From: a bacterium
Lineage (GTDB): Bacteria; Elusimicrobiota; Elusimicrobia; Elusimicrobiales; UBA9959
NCBI GenBank assembly: GCA_021811185.1
Contig: JAJZPL010000004.1
Location: 1 to 64,000 of the forward strand
Direction of reading: 5' to 3'
Length of the DNA: 64,000 nt
Under the pieces are notes generated by a model. That model was not told the DNA's origin, searched no databases, and saw nothing but the letters and a program-made list of their open reading frames with translations. Shown piece after piece: positions 17,012 through 26,413 of the stretch; position 1 is the stretch's first letter, and the number at the start of each line of letters is the position of its first letter. Made by a program: the position numbers and the translations under genes.

Positions 17012-17176
17012 TGGAGGGGGCGGACGGGGGGACCGGATAAGCAAAACCGTCGTGAGGCCCGAGCTTGCATAGCGCGAGGGCCGAATGTCGAGCGAGGCCA
17101 CGGTGTGGCCGAAGCGTGTTTTGCGTTCCGGTCCCACTGGCCGCCCCCGACTTCGCTTCTCGCGGCTCGTTAGCCA
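17012..17176 (+). repeat. Palindromic repeat, copy 5
   Basis: Forward copy beginning TGGAGGGGGCGGAC and ending in the tail CTTCTCGCGGCTCGTTAGCC, close to the mtgA stop codon. Inner hairpins are GGCCC/GGGCC with GCT/AGC, and GGCCAC-GGT-GTGGCC; GCAAAAC pairs with GTTTTGC. Inverted partner of copy 4. Confidence 0.85.
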
Positions 17177-17179
17177 ACG

Positions 17180-18004
17180 TTATTCTGTCGTGGTAGATAC
17201 TACGGTGGGGGTGCTGACTTCGATTTCGGTTGAGGTTATGACTTCGAAGTTTTCGTCGAGGAGAGAGTCTTCGGTTTCGTCGGGGAGGTAGCCGGAGGCG
17301 CGCATGCGGTTGACGATGCGGCTCTTCTGGCGCTCCATGAAGCGCGTGCCGCCAGTAGGATTGTAGCGCCGCGGGCTGGGAAGAGCCGCCGCCAGCGCCG
17401 CGCCCTCCTCCGGGGTAAGGTCCGCCGCGCTCTTGCCGAAGTAGGCCTGGGCCGCCGCCTCAGCGCCGTAAATGCCCCTGCCCCATTCCGCCACGTTCAG
17501 GTAGAGCTCGAAGATGCGCCGCTTGCCCAGCGCCTTCTCCAGGCGCTGCGCTATCAGAATTTCTTTTATCTTACGGAGCGGGTTCTTGGATGGGGAAAGG
17601 TAAAGGTTCCGCGCCAGCTGCTGCGTAATAGTGCTGCCGCCCGAAGCCAGGCGCTTCTTCTCCCAGTCCCTCGCCAGAGCCTCTCTGGTGCTCTCCCAGT
17701 CCACACCCTTGTGACGGTAGAACCCCCCGTCCTCCGCCACCAGCACCGCGTGCTTAAGGTTCTCGGAGATGTCGCCCCAGTTCCTCCAGACCATCCGCCT
17801 GCCCAGCTTCCTGCCCTGCGCCCGGGCATGCGCCTCTTTAAGCCGCATAAAGGAGGTCTCCGCCGGGTTCCTCTTCTTGAACTCGCTAACGTCGGGCAGC
17901 CAAAGCACGTAGGCCGCGCTGGCTAACAGGAGGAAGCCGGTCAAACCGGCGAAAATGTACAATTCCCGGCCGCCCAGAAGATAGAAACTCTTTTTGCTTT
18001 TCAT
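17180..18004 (-). CDS. mtgA: Monofunctional peptidoglycan transglycosylase
   Basis: GT51 glycosyltransferase polymerising lipid II into glycan strands at the inner membrane. 274 aa: one N-terminal transmembrane helix (about residues 15-36), then EDGGFYRHKG with catalytic Glu91, and GGSTITQQLARNL at 122-134. No transpeptidase domain follows. The C terminus has an unusual Ser/Thr/Val-rich tail ending STTTE. Its start overlaps the stop of the FAD oxidoreductase gene upstream by four bases. Confidence 0.93.
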   Translation of the reverse strand: MKSKKSFYLLGGRELYIFAGLTGFLLLASAAYVLWLPDVSEFKKRNPAETSFMRLKEAHARAQGRKLGRRMVWRNWGDISENLKHAVLVAEDGGFYRHKGVDWESTREALARDWEKKRLASGGSTITQQLARNLYLSPSKNPLRKIKEILIAQRLEKALGKRRIFELYLNVAEWGRGIYGAEAAAQAYFGKSAADLTPEEGAALAAALPSPRRYNPTGGTRFMERQKSRIVNRMRASGYLPDETEDSLLDENFEVITSTEIEVSTPTVVSTTTE

Positions 18005-19302
18005 TTGACCAGCAGGCGTTCGGCCGCTTCCAGGCCCTCTTTCACGCTCTCTTCCATGAAAGAATACTTCCAGGCGCCGTAGCGGCCTATGGACTGCGCC
18101 CTTTTAGTTTTAAGCCAGTCGAAGATGACCGGCAGGGCTTTCGCCCTTTCCCTGTTGTAGATCACGTAGGCGCAAGGGATCTTTAACCAGAGCTTTTCCA
18201 CCACCTGGCTTTGGCTCTTGATAAGCCCGCAGGCCTTGAGGCCTTTAAGCACGGCAGCCTCGGCCGAGGCAAGGTCCAGCGCCTCGCCGGCGGTGGCTAT
18301 CTCTATGTAGAACGAAGCGCAGCCGCGGGGGGCCAGCGACTTGGCGAAATTAGTGGCGATGCCCGCGCGGTAGAAAGGAAATTCTTCGCCGGGGAAGTAG
18401 CCCCAGTGCATGTCCGACTTGGCGCCTTTCACTCCCAGGTTCAGCACGTACACGGTGTTGTGCCGCAGCGAGGCGGCGGCGCGCCTTACGGCGGCGGGCG
18501 CGTCCTCGGCCTTGGCTATCAGCTCGTTCAGCGGCATGGTGTTTATCAGGCGCTTGAAATTAACGGGGCCGAAATAACGGATGTCCGCGGTGCCCTTGCC
18601 CAGGTTCAGGCTCTCGACTTCAAGGCCCAGGCGCAGGCCGCGCGACTTCTTGGCCAGCGCGTTGGCCAGCGCCCCGATCCCGCCGCGTTTAGGGTAATGG
18701 AAAACGGTGTTGTAGCCTATGCCTTCATTCGCCCTGCCGTAAGCGCCCTTTATGACCTCTTCGGGCTTAGGCATGGGGACGAAAGGGGCGCACCATTCCG
18801 TAGTGAGCCTTTCCATGGGGTACTGCCAGAGTTTGGCGTTGTAAGGCAGCATGAAATGTTTTGAGATCCCGTCGCCCAGCACCCTGCGGGTCCAGCGGCT
18901 GAAAACCTCCGAGCCGTCGCCCGGGCCGGTATGGCCCGCGTTGTAAGCTTTAAGGAAACCGCTCACGCATTCGGACTTAACTGCGGGCGGCATGGCGGCC
19001 AGGTTGGATTGGAAAGGGAAAGGCGTCCAGCGCTTGTGGGCGTATACCCTGGCGTCGCGCTTTATGCGCGCGCAGTTGCCGGCGAGCGCGCCGAGGATGA
19101 ATTTGGAGGTCTTGGGCCAGCGCAGGTGCAGCAGGTGGCCGGAATAGTCGAAGTGAAAACCGCCCTTGGCGACGGTGGCGGCCAGCCCGCCGGGGCGGTT
19201 CTCGCGCTCGGCGATAATATAGTCTTTTTTCCCTTCCAGCGCTTTGGCCGCGGAGAGGCCGGCAAGGCCGCCGCCGATTATAAGAATATTTGTTTTAAAC
19301 AT
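18001..19302 (-). CDS. FAD-dependent oxidoreductase, UDP-galactopyranose mutase-like
   Basis: 433 aa flavoprotein. The N-terminal Rossmann motif is ILIIGGGLAGLSAAKALE, followed by the second FAD-contacting segment ENRPGGLAAT. FDYSGHLLHL and MLPYNAKLWQYP resemble the amine oxidase and UDP-galactopyranose mutase superfamily found in glycan clusters. Coupled to mtgA by a four-base overlap and 15 bases from the end of the GT39 gene, so probably one operon with it. Substrate unknown; true Glf identity is not established. Confidence 0.75.
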   Translation of the reverse strand: MFKTNILIIGGGLAGLSAAKALEGKKDYIIAERENRPGGLAATVAKGGFHFDYSGHLLHLRWPKTSKFILGALAGNCARIKRDARVYAHKRWTPFPFQSNLAAMPPAVKSECVSGFLKAYNAGHTGPGDGSEVFSRWTRRVLGDGISKHFMLPYNAKLWQYPMERLTTEWCAPFVPMPKPEEVIKGAYGRANEGIGYNTVFHYPKRGGIGALANALAKKSRGLRLGLEVESLNLGKGTADIRYFGPVNFKRLINTMPLNELIAKAEDAPAAVRRAAASLRHNTVYVLNLGVKGAKSDMHWGYFPGEEFPFYRAGIATNFAKSLAPRGCASFYIEIATAGEALDLASAEAAVLKGLKACGLIKSQSQVVEKLWLKIPCAYVIYNRERAKALPVIFDWLKTKRAQSIGRYGAWKYSFMEESVKEGLEAAERLLVK

Positions 19303-19317
19303 AGCTATCCTGTTTTT

Positions 19318-20955
19318 CTAAGGTTTGGGAAATCGCTGAAAGACGGTGATCTTGTCCGGTATATAAAGCATGTCCGGGATCTTTTTCGTGAACGGCAGGC
19401 CAGGCAGGGCCAGGGAGGCCCGGAAATCCTTTATCTCCCTGTAGCCGTATTTAGCGGCGGCCGGGGCTAAATCTCCGCCCTGCAGGTCCCTGCTTTCAAA
19501 CTCAGTTACCAATATGTACTCCGGAGTTGCGGCGGGCAGAAGGTCGAAGCCGGCTTGGCTCCTCCATTTAACGGAGGTAAGAGGGATATATTTATAATCA
19601 GGCAGGCCGGTGTGCTCCGGGTGGCGGTATTTCCGGTCCACAAGGCCGGGACTGAACCAGGAGGGCTCCCTCAGCAGGCCTATGCTGGAGCCGGGCCTGA
19701 TATTTTCGGCCATCCAGGCCGAGGCGGTGTCGCGGATATCCGGGGGGGATATAAGCCTGAAATATGCGGCGCTATAAACGGCGGTTTGCGCTATAACGGT
19801 CACAAGGGCGAAGATTCCGGCCGCAGCGGATCTTCTCCAGGCCAGATCAACGGCTTCCGCGCCGAGTATCAGCAGAAAGGGCAGCGCCGGCAGGATGCGT
19901 CCCGGTGAAACAAGCGGTCCCGCCAGGAAAAAGAACAGGATCAGGATGGATATCCATGCCAGTAGTAGGAGAGTTTCTTTAGCGCGCCTGGCAAAAGCAA
20001 GCGCGACGCCGCCGGCGGAGATAAAAAGAAGCGCCGGCCCGAGCGCTTCTGTGAAAGCGGCTGATACCAGTGAGACATGACTTTGAAAAGATAGAGCATG
20101 ATCGCCGGCAGCCTGTGTATTCAGGAATCTCATTCCTGCTAAAAAGTCGGGGAAATCCAGCAGAGTGTATGGCGATACGATGAAATAGAACAGGAACAGC
20201 GCCGCAAACCCTGCCGCGGCCTTTTTACGTTCGCGCCAAGCGCCGCCACGGAGAATGTGGGCGAGGATCAGTATCAGGAAAAGCGGGGCGGCGGAATATC
20301 TTGTGGCTGTGGCCAGTCCGATGCTCATGCCCGCCAGAAAGTAGTCCCGCGTGCTTCCCCGGCGGATAATATCGGTCAGGAAAATAAAAGCCAGTACGAT
20401 CCAGAACGTGCCAGGAACGTTCATCAGAATATAACGGGAATAGATAACATGCGCCGGCATGACCGCCATAAAAAAAGCCGCCAGCAGCCCGGCCCGCTCT
20501 CCGGACAACTTTTTAGCCAGGAGATATGTCACCCAGACCGTAAGCAGCCCGTAGAAAACGGAAAGCAGTCTGCCAGCCAGGTACAACTTGGCCATTTCAC
20601 CTATATGCGCGTAATAAAAGCCTTTGTCAGGGTTAAGGGTAAGTAATTTCACCGTGGATAAAAGCTTGAGCAGCCCGCCGTAGGTGTAGAGGTTGAAGGT
20701 GCCCTCGTAGAGCGCGTGCGGCATTTTGTCGCTTACCGGGTTGAAATCCAGCTTGGAAGGGTTTATGCCCTGCAGAGCGGTGAACACCGTGGCCTCGTCG
20801 GGGTTGTAGGTCGCCGTATGGAATTGGTTCGGCAGGGTCCAGCCTATGAGGCTAAGGCGCAAGGCCGCGGCGCACAACAGGATAAGTATCAGCGCAAGTT
20901 TTTCTTTTGACAGGGTTCTCGGCATATTAAGACCGTCTACGTTCAATTTTATCAC
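19318..20955 (-). CDS. GT39-type membrane glycosyltransferase
   Basis: About 545 aa polytopic protein with roughly ten or more hydrophobic helices. After the first helix comes the acidic loop motif NPDEATVFTAL, the catalytic region expected in GT-C enzymes (ArnT/PMT type) that use polyprenyl-phosphate sugars outside the membrane. The start is either GTG 20955 or the ATG at 20925; neither has a clear Shine-Dalgarno. It follows the GT2/DUF2304 genes after a 465-base gap. Acceptor unknown. Confidence 0.82.
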   Translation of the reverse strand: MIKLNVDGLNMPRTLSKEKLALILILLCAAALRLSLIGWTLPNQFHTATYNPDEATVFTALQGINPSKLDFNPVSDKMPHALYEGTFNLYTYGGLLKLLSTVKLLTLNPDKGFYYAHIGEMAKLYLAGRLLSVFYGLLTVWVTYLLAKKLSGERAGLLAAFFMAVMPAHVIYSRYILMNVPGTFWIVLAFIFLTDIIRRGSTRDYFLAGMSIGLATATRYSAAPLFLILILAHILRGGAWRERKKAAAGFAALFLFYFIVSPYTLLDFPDFLAGMRFLNTQAAGDHALSFQSHVSLVSAAFTEALGPALLFISAGGVALAFARRAKETLLLLAWISILILFFFLAGPLVSPGRILPALPFLLILGAEAVDLAWRRSAAAGIFALVTVIAQTAVYSAAYFRLISPPDIRDTASAWMAENIRPGSSIGLLREPSWFSPGLVDRKYRHPEHTGLPDYKYIPLTSVKWRSQAGFDLLPAATPEYILVTEFESRDLQGGDLAPAAAKYGYREIKDFRASLALPGLPFTKKIPDMLYIPDKITVFQRFPKP

Positions 20956-21420
20956 TTTTCAATCCGCATATCTCCGGGTAAGTCTTTTAGAATCGTGGTA
21001 ATATTGTGTCGACAGCGCAGCAGCTGCTGCGCAAGTCTGACGGCAGCGTCTCTTCTGTTGAAAACATCCCTAAATAAGAAGATCTGGACCTAGCGCGGCT
21101 GCCTGTAGGAGACCGGGGACGCGGCGCCTAAATTCTCATATTCGTATTTCCAGTCGAGCCTGATCGGCGACACTTCAAGTAAACGGATCGTTACGAACGC
21201 GCAGCGGCTTTTCGCGCATTTCGTCAAATAAAAAACATCTTATGACGATTTTGCCCGATATGTGGCGCGGCCCCGTTTCGGGATCGATAAATTATATCCC
21301 CTCATGTTCTATTGGCACTATGGCCGGGATAGAAGGAAAAGATACGGCTTGTCCTGGTTCGCCCTGTTCAGGTATTGGCTGTATTCCAAATCCTAATAGC
21401 CCCTGCCCGGCGCAGGCGCT
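20956..21420. other. 465-base intergenic region without a convincing gene
   Basis: No supported coding region. It contains a perfect 18-base palindrome at 21015-21032 (GCGCAGCAGCTGCTGCGC), possibly an operator or hairpin upstream of the GT39 gene. The plus-strand open frame entering at 21242 is Cys/Pro-rich and runs antisense through the DUF2304 gene, so I do not call it. Confidence 0.5.
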
Positions 21421-21786
21421 CTATCGTTTCGCGGTTTTAACGGACTCAAGGGTCTGTTTAAGCAGGCTCAATTCCTGTGTAAGCAGGCGGTTTTCCGATT
21501 CTAATTTATTGGCTTTAATCGTAAGCCGGTGGGTGAAGACAAAGAGAATCGCGAATAAAGCGCCGAACATCACCACGAAAGGGAACTTGACCCCGGTGAT
21601 CTCCGCCGACCATTCGGCGAACCGGGGGAAGAGGGTGAACGCGCCGGGAATAACGGCCACGGCGGACAACATGAGCAGGTCGAAGAGGTCCAGCTGGCGC
21701 AGCGTGGTTTTGCGGATGATGAGGAACATATAGCCGCAGATGAAAGAGATCACGAGAATACTGGTGCGGATAGAAACAGTGTGCAT
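21421..21786 (-). CDS. DUF2304 family membrane protein
   Basis: 121 aa with three hydrophobic helices followed by a C-terminal coiled coil (LTIKANKLESENRLLTQELSLLKQTLES). This is the DUF2304 pattern, usually encoded beside a GT2 polyprenyl-phosphate glycosyltransferase, as here. GGAGG eight bases before the ATG fixes the start. Probable membrane partner of the GT2. Confidence 0.85.
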   Translation of the reverse strand: MHTVSIRTSILVISFICGYMFLIIRKTTLRQLDLFDLLMLSAVAVIPGAFTLFPRFAEWSAEITGVKFPFVVMFGALFAILFVFTHRLTIKANKLESENRLLTQELSLLKQTLESVKTAKR

Positions 21787-21801
21787 GGATATGCCCTCCG
21801 G

Positions 21802-22524
21802 TCAGAATGACGTCGCCCGCGTGAACCGCGCCAAAATAATGTAAGCCAGAACCCGGAACATGTAACTCAGGGGTTTCAGCCCGGTGATGGAACTGGTCCC
21901 TTGTACGCGCCTGCGCATTTCCACGGGGACCTCGGTCACGGTAAAACCCATTTTAAGCGCCCAGGCCAGAGAAATAGGCTCGGGAAAATCATGGGGGTAG
22001 TGCTTCGCGAAAAAACCTATCATTTCCCGGTCCAATAAACGCATCCCGCTCGTCGGATCGGTAATGGAGCAGGGCTGGAACAGGGCGTTGAGCGTTCCGG
22101 CGATTATCCGGCCGCCCAGGCGGCGCGCATAGGTAGAGCGGAACGCGGCATTGTGCAGATAGCTGCTGCCTATGATGATCGAGCGGGGCGTTTTTTGATA
22201 AGCCTGGAGCAGTTTCGATATTTCGCCGGGCTGGTGCTGCCCGTCGCCGTCTATCTGAACGCAGAGATCGTAACCGTGCTCGCTGGCGTATTTTATCCCC
22301 GTTTGTACCGCGCCCCCTATCCCCAGGTTCCGCGGCAGCCTCACCGCCGGGGAAAGTTGGCTGGCGATCTGATAAGTGGAATCCTGCGAGCCGTCATCTA
22401 TGACTATGGTCTCATAATTCTGCCGGCAGGCCGCTATTTCCCGCAAAAGCGCGCCTATCGTTCCCTGCTCGTTATAGCAGGGAATAATGATCAAAACCCG
22501 CGGCGGGCTTATGAGTTCCGGCAT
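21802..22524 (-). CDS. Family 2 glycosyltransferase, polyprenyl-phosphate sugar synthase-like
   Basis: 240 aa GT-A enzyme with IIIPCYNEQGTIG, VIDDGSQDST, the DxD-type QIDGDGQHQP and PTSGMRLL. It resembles dolichol-phosphate-mannose synthase family members that charge a lipid carrier for GT-C enzymes such as the GT39 nearby. It overlaps the radical SAM gene by 16 bases and is followed by DUF2304. Sugar unknown. Confidence 0.9.
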   Translation of the reverse strand: MPELISPPRVLIIIPCYNEQGTIGALLREIAACRQNYETIVIDDGSQDSTYQIASQLSPAVRLPRNLGIGGAVQTGIKYASEHGYDLCVQIDGDGQHQPGEISKLLQAYQKTPRSIIIGSSYLHNAAFRSTYARRLGGRIIAGTLNALFQPCSITDPTSGMRLLDREMIGFFAKHYPHDFPEPISLAWALKMGFTVTEVPVEMRRRVQGTSSITGLKPLSYMFRVLAYIILARFTRATSF

Positions 22525-24014
22525 AGTTTCCCGGTAAGAAGCGACTTAAGCACCAGCCAGTAAATAAAGGCCATTCTGCGCGGTAAATTCTCCATTTTGG
22601 TTTCCGGAGCGCCGATAACCGCCCGCCACCCCTGCAGCCATAGGTCCGCGCCGTGTTCAAGCTTTCCTATGAAAAAAGTCCGGACAAGCCTCTTTCTGCG
22701 GTTTTCTATCGTCTTATAGTCGCCGCGGCCTTTGGGGGAAAAGCTGATAAAGGCTTTTCTGTCAGCAAGGGAAATGTCCCCTCTCGCGTGAACCCGGCTG
22801 CCGGCAAAAGCGGCCACTATGAAAACCGCGACTTCGTCCAGGCCCGCTTTCAGCATTTGCGAAAGATAGCGGTCCGACGCCTCAAGATCCGTTTCCGTCT
22901 CGGCCGGATGCCCTACCAGCAGACAGGCCTGAGTGCGGATCCTGTTGGCCCTGCACGCGGAAATTAATTCAATGCCGTGCTGATAGTCGAAGCATTTGCC
23001 GATCCGGCTCATGAGCCCGGCGCTGCCCGACTCCGGGCTGATAGAGATATAGCGGCAGCCCGCCGCGGCGAATAAGGGGATCTTGTCTATGTGCAGGGTT
23101 TCGGCCTTGGTGCCGCTCACAAAATAAAACCTGATCCCGGCTTCGCGCTCGATCAGTAATTCGCAGATCTTTTCCCAGCGCTGATGCTGGACGGTCGGAT
23201 TCAGGTCCTCGATCTGAAAATCGCGAACGCCGAAGCGGTCCCGTAACGCCAGCATTTCATCCACGACCTCTTCCGGCTTATTGCCGCGCCAGCGCCGGTT
23301 ATTGGTTTCAGGGACCACGCAGAAATCGCACGGGTAGGGGCAGCCGCGCGAGGTCAGGATAGGCAGGAATTTGGGCGTTTTAGGGCCATGAGAATAGGGG
23401 AGAGCCCAATAGCCGGGCAGGTTGACAAGGTCCCATGCCGGGACAGGGTAGTGCAGGTCTTTAACCGTTAGCCTTTCCGGAAGAAGCGCTGAGCCGCGGG
23501 CCATTACGTTCGCCGGCGCGGGGCCGGAGCCGGTGCCGGCGAACTGCTCTTTGATCGCATCCCAATTGAAGTAGGGTTCTCCGCAGATCAAGAGGTCCGC
23601 GCCGGCGTTGAAATAATCGGCCGACGCGCGCGGAAGCGAATAGGCCGTTACGGACTGGGAGTTTTCCAGGATTGCTACGGGAATCAGCGGGAACGCCTGT
23701 TTAAGCCGGGCGGTTATATCAAGAAGTTCCTGATGCGACATGTACGAGATCGCATATAAGATAAACGCTTCCGCCTCCTTAAACCTGTCCTCACCGAGAT
23801 GGCAGGATATCGGCTCTCCCTGAAGGTAATGATCGCCGGCGTCCGACAGCCGCCCGGGGGCGTTCCCGAACAGATCTATCAGCGAGACCGTATCCCCGCG
23901 CTCACGCGCGTAGGCGGCTAAAGTGGCCAGTTCGATCGGCCAATATGGTACGCCTGAGCCAAGGAAGTCACCTTTCTGGATAGCCAGCCGCGGCGAGATC
24001 AATGTCAATTTCAT
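22509..24014 (-). CDS. B12-binding-type radical SAM protein
   Basis: 501 aa from ATG 24014, two bases after the stop of the FAD oxidoreductase. The N-terminal 200 residues have the Rossmann-like layout of B12-binding radical SAM proteins (PYWPIELATLAAYARERG, SLIDLFG). The radical SAM cluster motif is Cys225-x3-Cys229-x2-Cys232 in RGCPYPCDFC, followed by the TIM-barrel signatures FQIEDLNPT and ISISPESGS. Likely methylates or rearranges an unactivated carbon in a lipid or glycan intermediate. Upstream in-frame extension to 24065 overlaps the neighbour and is not needed. Confidence 0.88.
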   Translation of the reverse strand: MKLTLISPRLAIQKGDFLGSGVPYWPIELATLAAYARERGDTVSLIDLFGNAPGRLSDAGDHYLQGEPISCHLGEDRFKEAEAFILYAISYMSHQELLDITARLKQAFPLIPVAILENSQSVTAYSLPRASADYFNAGADLLICGEPYFNWDAIKEQFAGTGSGPAPANVMARGSALLPERLTVKDLHYPVPAWDLVNLPGYWALPYSHGPKTPKFLPILTSRGCPYPCDFCVVPETNNRRWRGNKPEEVVDEMLALRDRFGVRDFQIEDLNPTVQHQRWEKICELLIEREAGIRFYFVSGTKAETLHIDKIPLFAAAGCRYISISPESGSAGLMSRIGKCFDYQHGIELISACRANRIRTQACLLVGHPAETETDLEASDRYLSQMLKAGLDEVAVFIVAAFAGSRVHARGDISLADRKAFISFSPKGRGDYKTIENRRKRLVRTFFIGKLEHGADLWLQGWRAVIGAPETKMENLPRRMAFIYWLVLKSLLTGKLCRNS

Positions 24015-24016
24015 TC

Positions 24017-25429
24017 TCAATCCAGCACGGGATAGTGATTGGTGCGCGCTCGTTCCTGCTCCCACGGCCGGCGTCTGCCCCCTGCCAGCCAGTCGGAAAA
24101 GCCATAGCCGATATCCATCGAGTCCAGGGTGCCGATGTAGTTGAAAGCTCCCTGACGCCCTATGGTCCGGAAATTTTCGAATTGGTCGAGCCGATGAATG
24201 ATCTCATTCAGGTCGGTCTCGAAGCCCGTGCGGAAAACCGGGTAGCTCTTCGGAAGGCGGACTACTTTCTTGTCCAGAAGCCGGAACCCGGTATATCCCA
24301 TGGCGGTCAAGCCGGCCAGCGCGGCCTCGCATAGTTCGTCGTCGGTCTTTTTCGCCAGCGGCCGGTCCGGCCCGCTCATGATCTCGCAGCAAACAAAACT
24401 GCCTTCTTTTGTCATCTGAGGGTCGAACGATTCCTGCTCGCTTAGCCGGTGAAAGATAATGCCGGGGTCGGGTACGAACACCCAGGATTCGTCAAGCAAG
24501 CTCTCGCGGTCTATATGCAGGAAGACCAGCAGCAGATCGTTCAGCGTCGCGACTTTCTCCGCCAGTTCCGGCAGGTGCTTCGGCAGGGAATCGCGCAGCA
24601 GCCTGGTGGCGAGCGCCAAAGGCAGGGTGGAAACCACGTAATCGTCCGGCCCGACTTCTATCCGGCCTTCCGCGCCGGTGGGCAGTTGATAATGTATCGC
24701 CTGTATCCGTCCCTTGTCCGCGGCCAGCCGCGTTACGGTATGTTCCAGTAAAAATTTCCCGTTAACGCCGGCCTTCCTCTCGATGGCCGACCATAAACGG
24801 CCCAGCCCGCCCTTTGGGTAGCGGAATGTCAGGGCTTCGAACTCGCTGCTCTTCTGGAATTTAAGCAGCCGCCCGAGAACCTCGGACAGCGAGGGCGTTT
24901 GAACGCGGCCGCGCGACAGCTTTGAATCCAGCTCCCGGGGGTTGCCCCATAATTTTATCGCAATTGGTTTGAACAGCGCCTCATACAGCGGCGCGCCCAC
25001 CCGCGAAACCAGATCCTCTTCGAAGGTGCCGGCGACCGCCGTGCCTGTGAGGTTTCTCAGGCGCGCCGCCGCGTATCCGGCTACCATCCGGACAAAGGCG
25101 GGGAAGCCGAATACGCCCGACAGAGAGAACGGGGACGGCGGATAAGGCAGGTAATGCCCGTTCATGTAGATGCTGCTGACCTTGTTGCGGGTGAGCCAGT
25201 CGGACCCGGGCAGCAACCCCTCTACCCGGCTTACTGTTCTTTTATTGACCGAAAATATTTTGTGCGGCCCCAGGTCATGCGCGCCGGCGTCCTTCCAGGC
25301 CACGGTCCGGGCCAGTCCGCCCAGGCAGGCGTCCTTTTCCAGCAGCACGAAGTCCCCGAACTCCGCGTCTTTCAGCCCGTCGGCCGCAGCCAGGCCTGCC
25401 GGCCCGGCGCCGAGAATATATGTCGTCAT
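24017..25429 (-). CDS. FAD-dependent oxidoreductase, protoporphyrinogen-oxidase-like
   Basis: 470 aa from ATG 25429. Starts MTTYILGAGPAGLAAADGL with the dinucleotide-binding glycines, then LEKDACLGGLARTV. It belongs to the amine oxidase/UDP-galactopyranose mutase-like superfamily often found in surface glycan loci; no heme genes are nearby. The ATG overlaps the methyltransferase stop as ATGA, so an upstream in-frame extension to 25585 is rejected. Substrate unknown. Confidence 0.85.
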   Translation of the reverse strand: MTTYILGAGPAGLAAADGLKDAEFGDFVLLEKDACLGGLARTVAWKDAGAHDLGPHKIFSVNKRTVSRVEGLLPGSDWLTRNKVSSIYMNGHYLPYPPSPFSLSGVFGFPAFVRMVAGYAAARLRNLTGTAVAGTFEEDLVSRVGAPLYEALFKPIAIKLWGNPRELDSKLSRGRVQTPSLSEVLGRLLKFQKSSEFEALTFRYPKGGLGRLWSAIERKAGVNGKFLLEHTVTRLAADKGRIQAIHYQLPTGAEGRIEVGPDDYVVSTLPLALATRLLRDSLPKHLPELAEKVATLNDLLLVFLHIDRESLLDESWVFVPDPGIIFHRLSEQESFDPQMTKEGSFVCCEIMSGPDRPLAKKTDDELCEAALAGLTAMGYTGFRLLDKKVVRLPKSYPVFRTGFETDLNEIIHRLDQFENFRTIGRQGAFNYIGTLDSMDIGYGFSDWLAGGRRRPWEQERARTNHYPVLD

Positions 25430-26322
25430 TGTTTTATCCGCGCCAAAGCCGTGGTCTGGCTGGCGTAATACGGGATCGGAAGCCTTTGGATGAAGCCCGG
25501 CGTCAGGCGGGTGATGAGCGCGGTAAGCGGAATCTTGTAATGGACCGCCATGCGCTCCAAGTAGCCGAATTCCAGCGTTTGCCAATACCTTTGGAAGTGG
25601 AACGCTTCAAAACCCGTTAATGAACAGATATGCCGGATAGATCTTTCCGTGAAGTGGTGCAAATGGACCGACAGGATCCACCAAAAGCGCCGGCCCGCGA
25701 GCTTGGCCTGCCAGGTGCCGATGTCCGGAAAGTTGATCAGAAGGATCCCCTGAGGTTTTAGCAGTTTCCTGATCTCCGCAAGAGCCGCTTTTGGATCGGG
25801 CAAGTGCTCTATAACGTCCCACAGACAGACCAGATCAAAACTCCCGGGAGTAAAACTGTGGCTCTCAATGGTTCCCTGTTCTATTTGCAGCCCGCGCGCC
25901 TTGCCGCGCGCGACAAGATCGGCGGAAGGCTCCATGCCGTAGGCGTCGTAGCCGTACTGCTTCGCCGCATCCAGAAAGGCTCCGCCTGCGGTGCCTATAT
26001 CCAGCACTTTCGCCCCCCGGGCGGGAAGGTAGCCTGCGTGTTTTTGTAAAGCGCGGTAAAAGCTGAGGACGCGCATGGAGTATTGGCTGTCATGGGCGCT
26101 CTCTTGCGAAGCCATATATCCGGCGACGATAGTCCCGGCCTCGAAGCGCGGACTTTCAAAGATCATTCCGCAATCTAAGCATTTTACGAGTTGCTGAGTT
26201 CCCGGGATCCCGGAGGCCGCGCCATAAAGTTTGGCGGGATCCCCCTCGCTGATCCGGGGGGACATGAATATAGACGATCTGCCGCCTCCGCAAACGGGGC
26301 AATTTTGCTTAATTCTTTCCAA
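25426..26322 (-). CDS. Class I SAM-dependent methyltransferase with zinc ribbon
   Basis: About 298 aa. The N-terminal zinc ribbon is NCPVC...KCLDC. A Rossmann SAM-binding domain follows, with motif I VLDIGTAGGAFL and motif IV LVCLWDVIEHL. This layout is common among sugar C- and lipid methyltransferases in glycan clusters. I prefer TTG 26322 because AGGGAGG lies six bases upstream; an ATG at 26346 without a ribosome site adds eight residues. It heads the five-gene run down to DUF2304. Confidence 0.85.
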   Translation of the reverse strand: MERIKQNCPVCGGGRSSIFMSPRISEGDPAKLYGAASGIPGTQQLVKCLDCGMIFESPRFEAGTIVAGYMASQESAHDSQYSMRVLSFYRALQKHAGYLPARGAKVLDIGTAGGAFLDAAKQYGYDAYGMEPSADLVARGKARGLQIEQGTIESHSFTPGSFDLVCLWDVIEHLPDPKAALAEIRKLLKPQGILLINFPDIGTWQAKLAGRRFWWILSVHLHHFTERSIRHICSLTGFEAFHFQRYWQTLEFGYLERMAVHYKIPLTALITRLTPGFIQRLPIPYYASQTTALARIKQ

Positions 26323-26413
26323 GATTCGCCTCCCTGGATGCGGCATATTGTCGGATTTGCGGTTCGGGCCGGATCTGATATCTAAAATTCACGAACCATG
26401 GGATACCGCGTTT

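Noticed and set aside
21310-21420. About 40 codons in frame beyond the DUF2304 TAG stop, suggesting readthrough
   Set aside because: An open frame of this size is expected by chance one time in three phases, and no recoding signal is visible.
21242-21733. Cys/Pro-rich plus-strand frame
   Set aside because: Most of it is antisense to DUF2304, which has a good ribosome site and family match.
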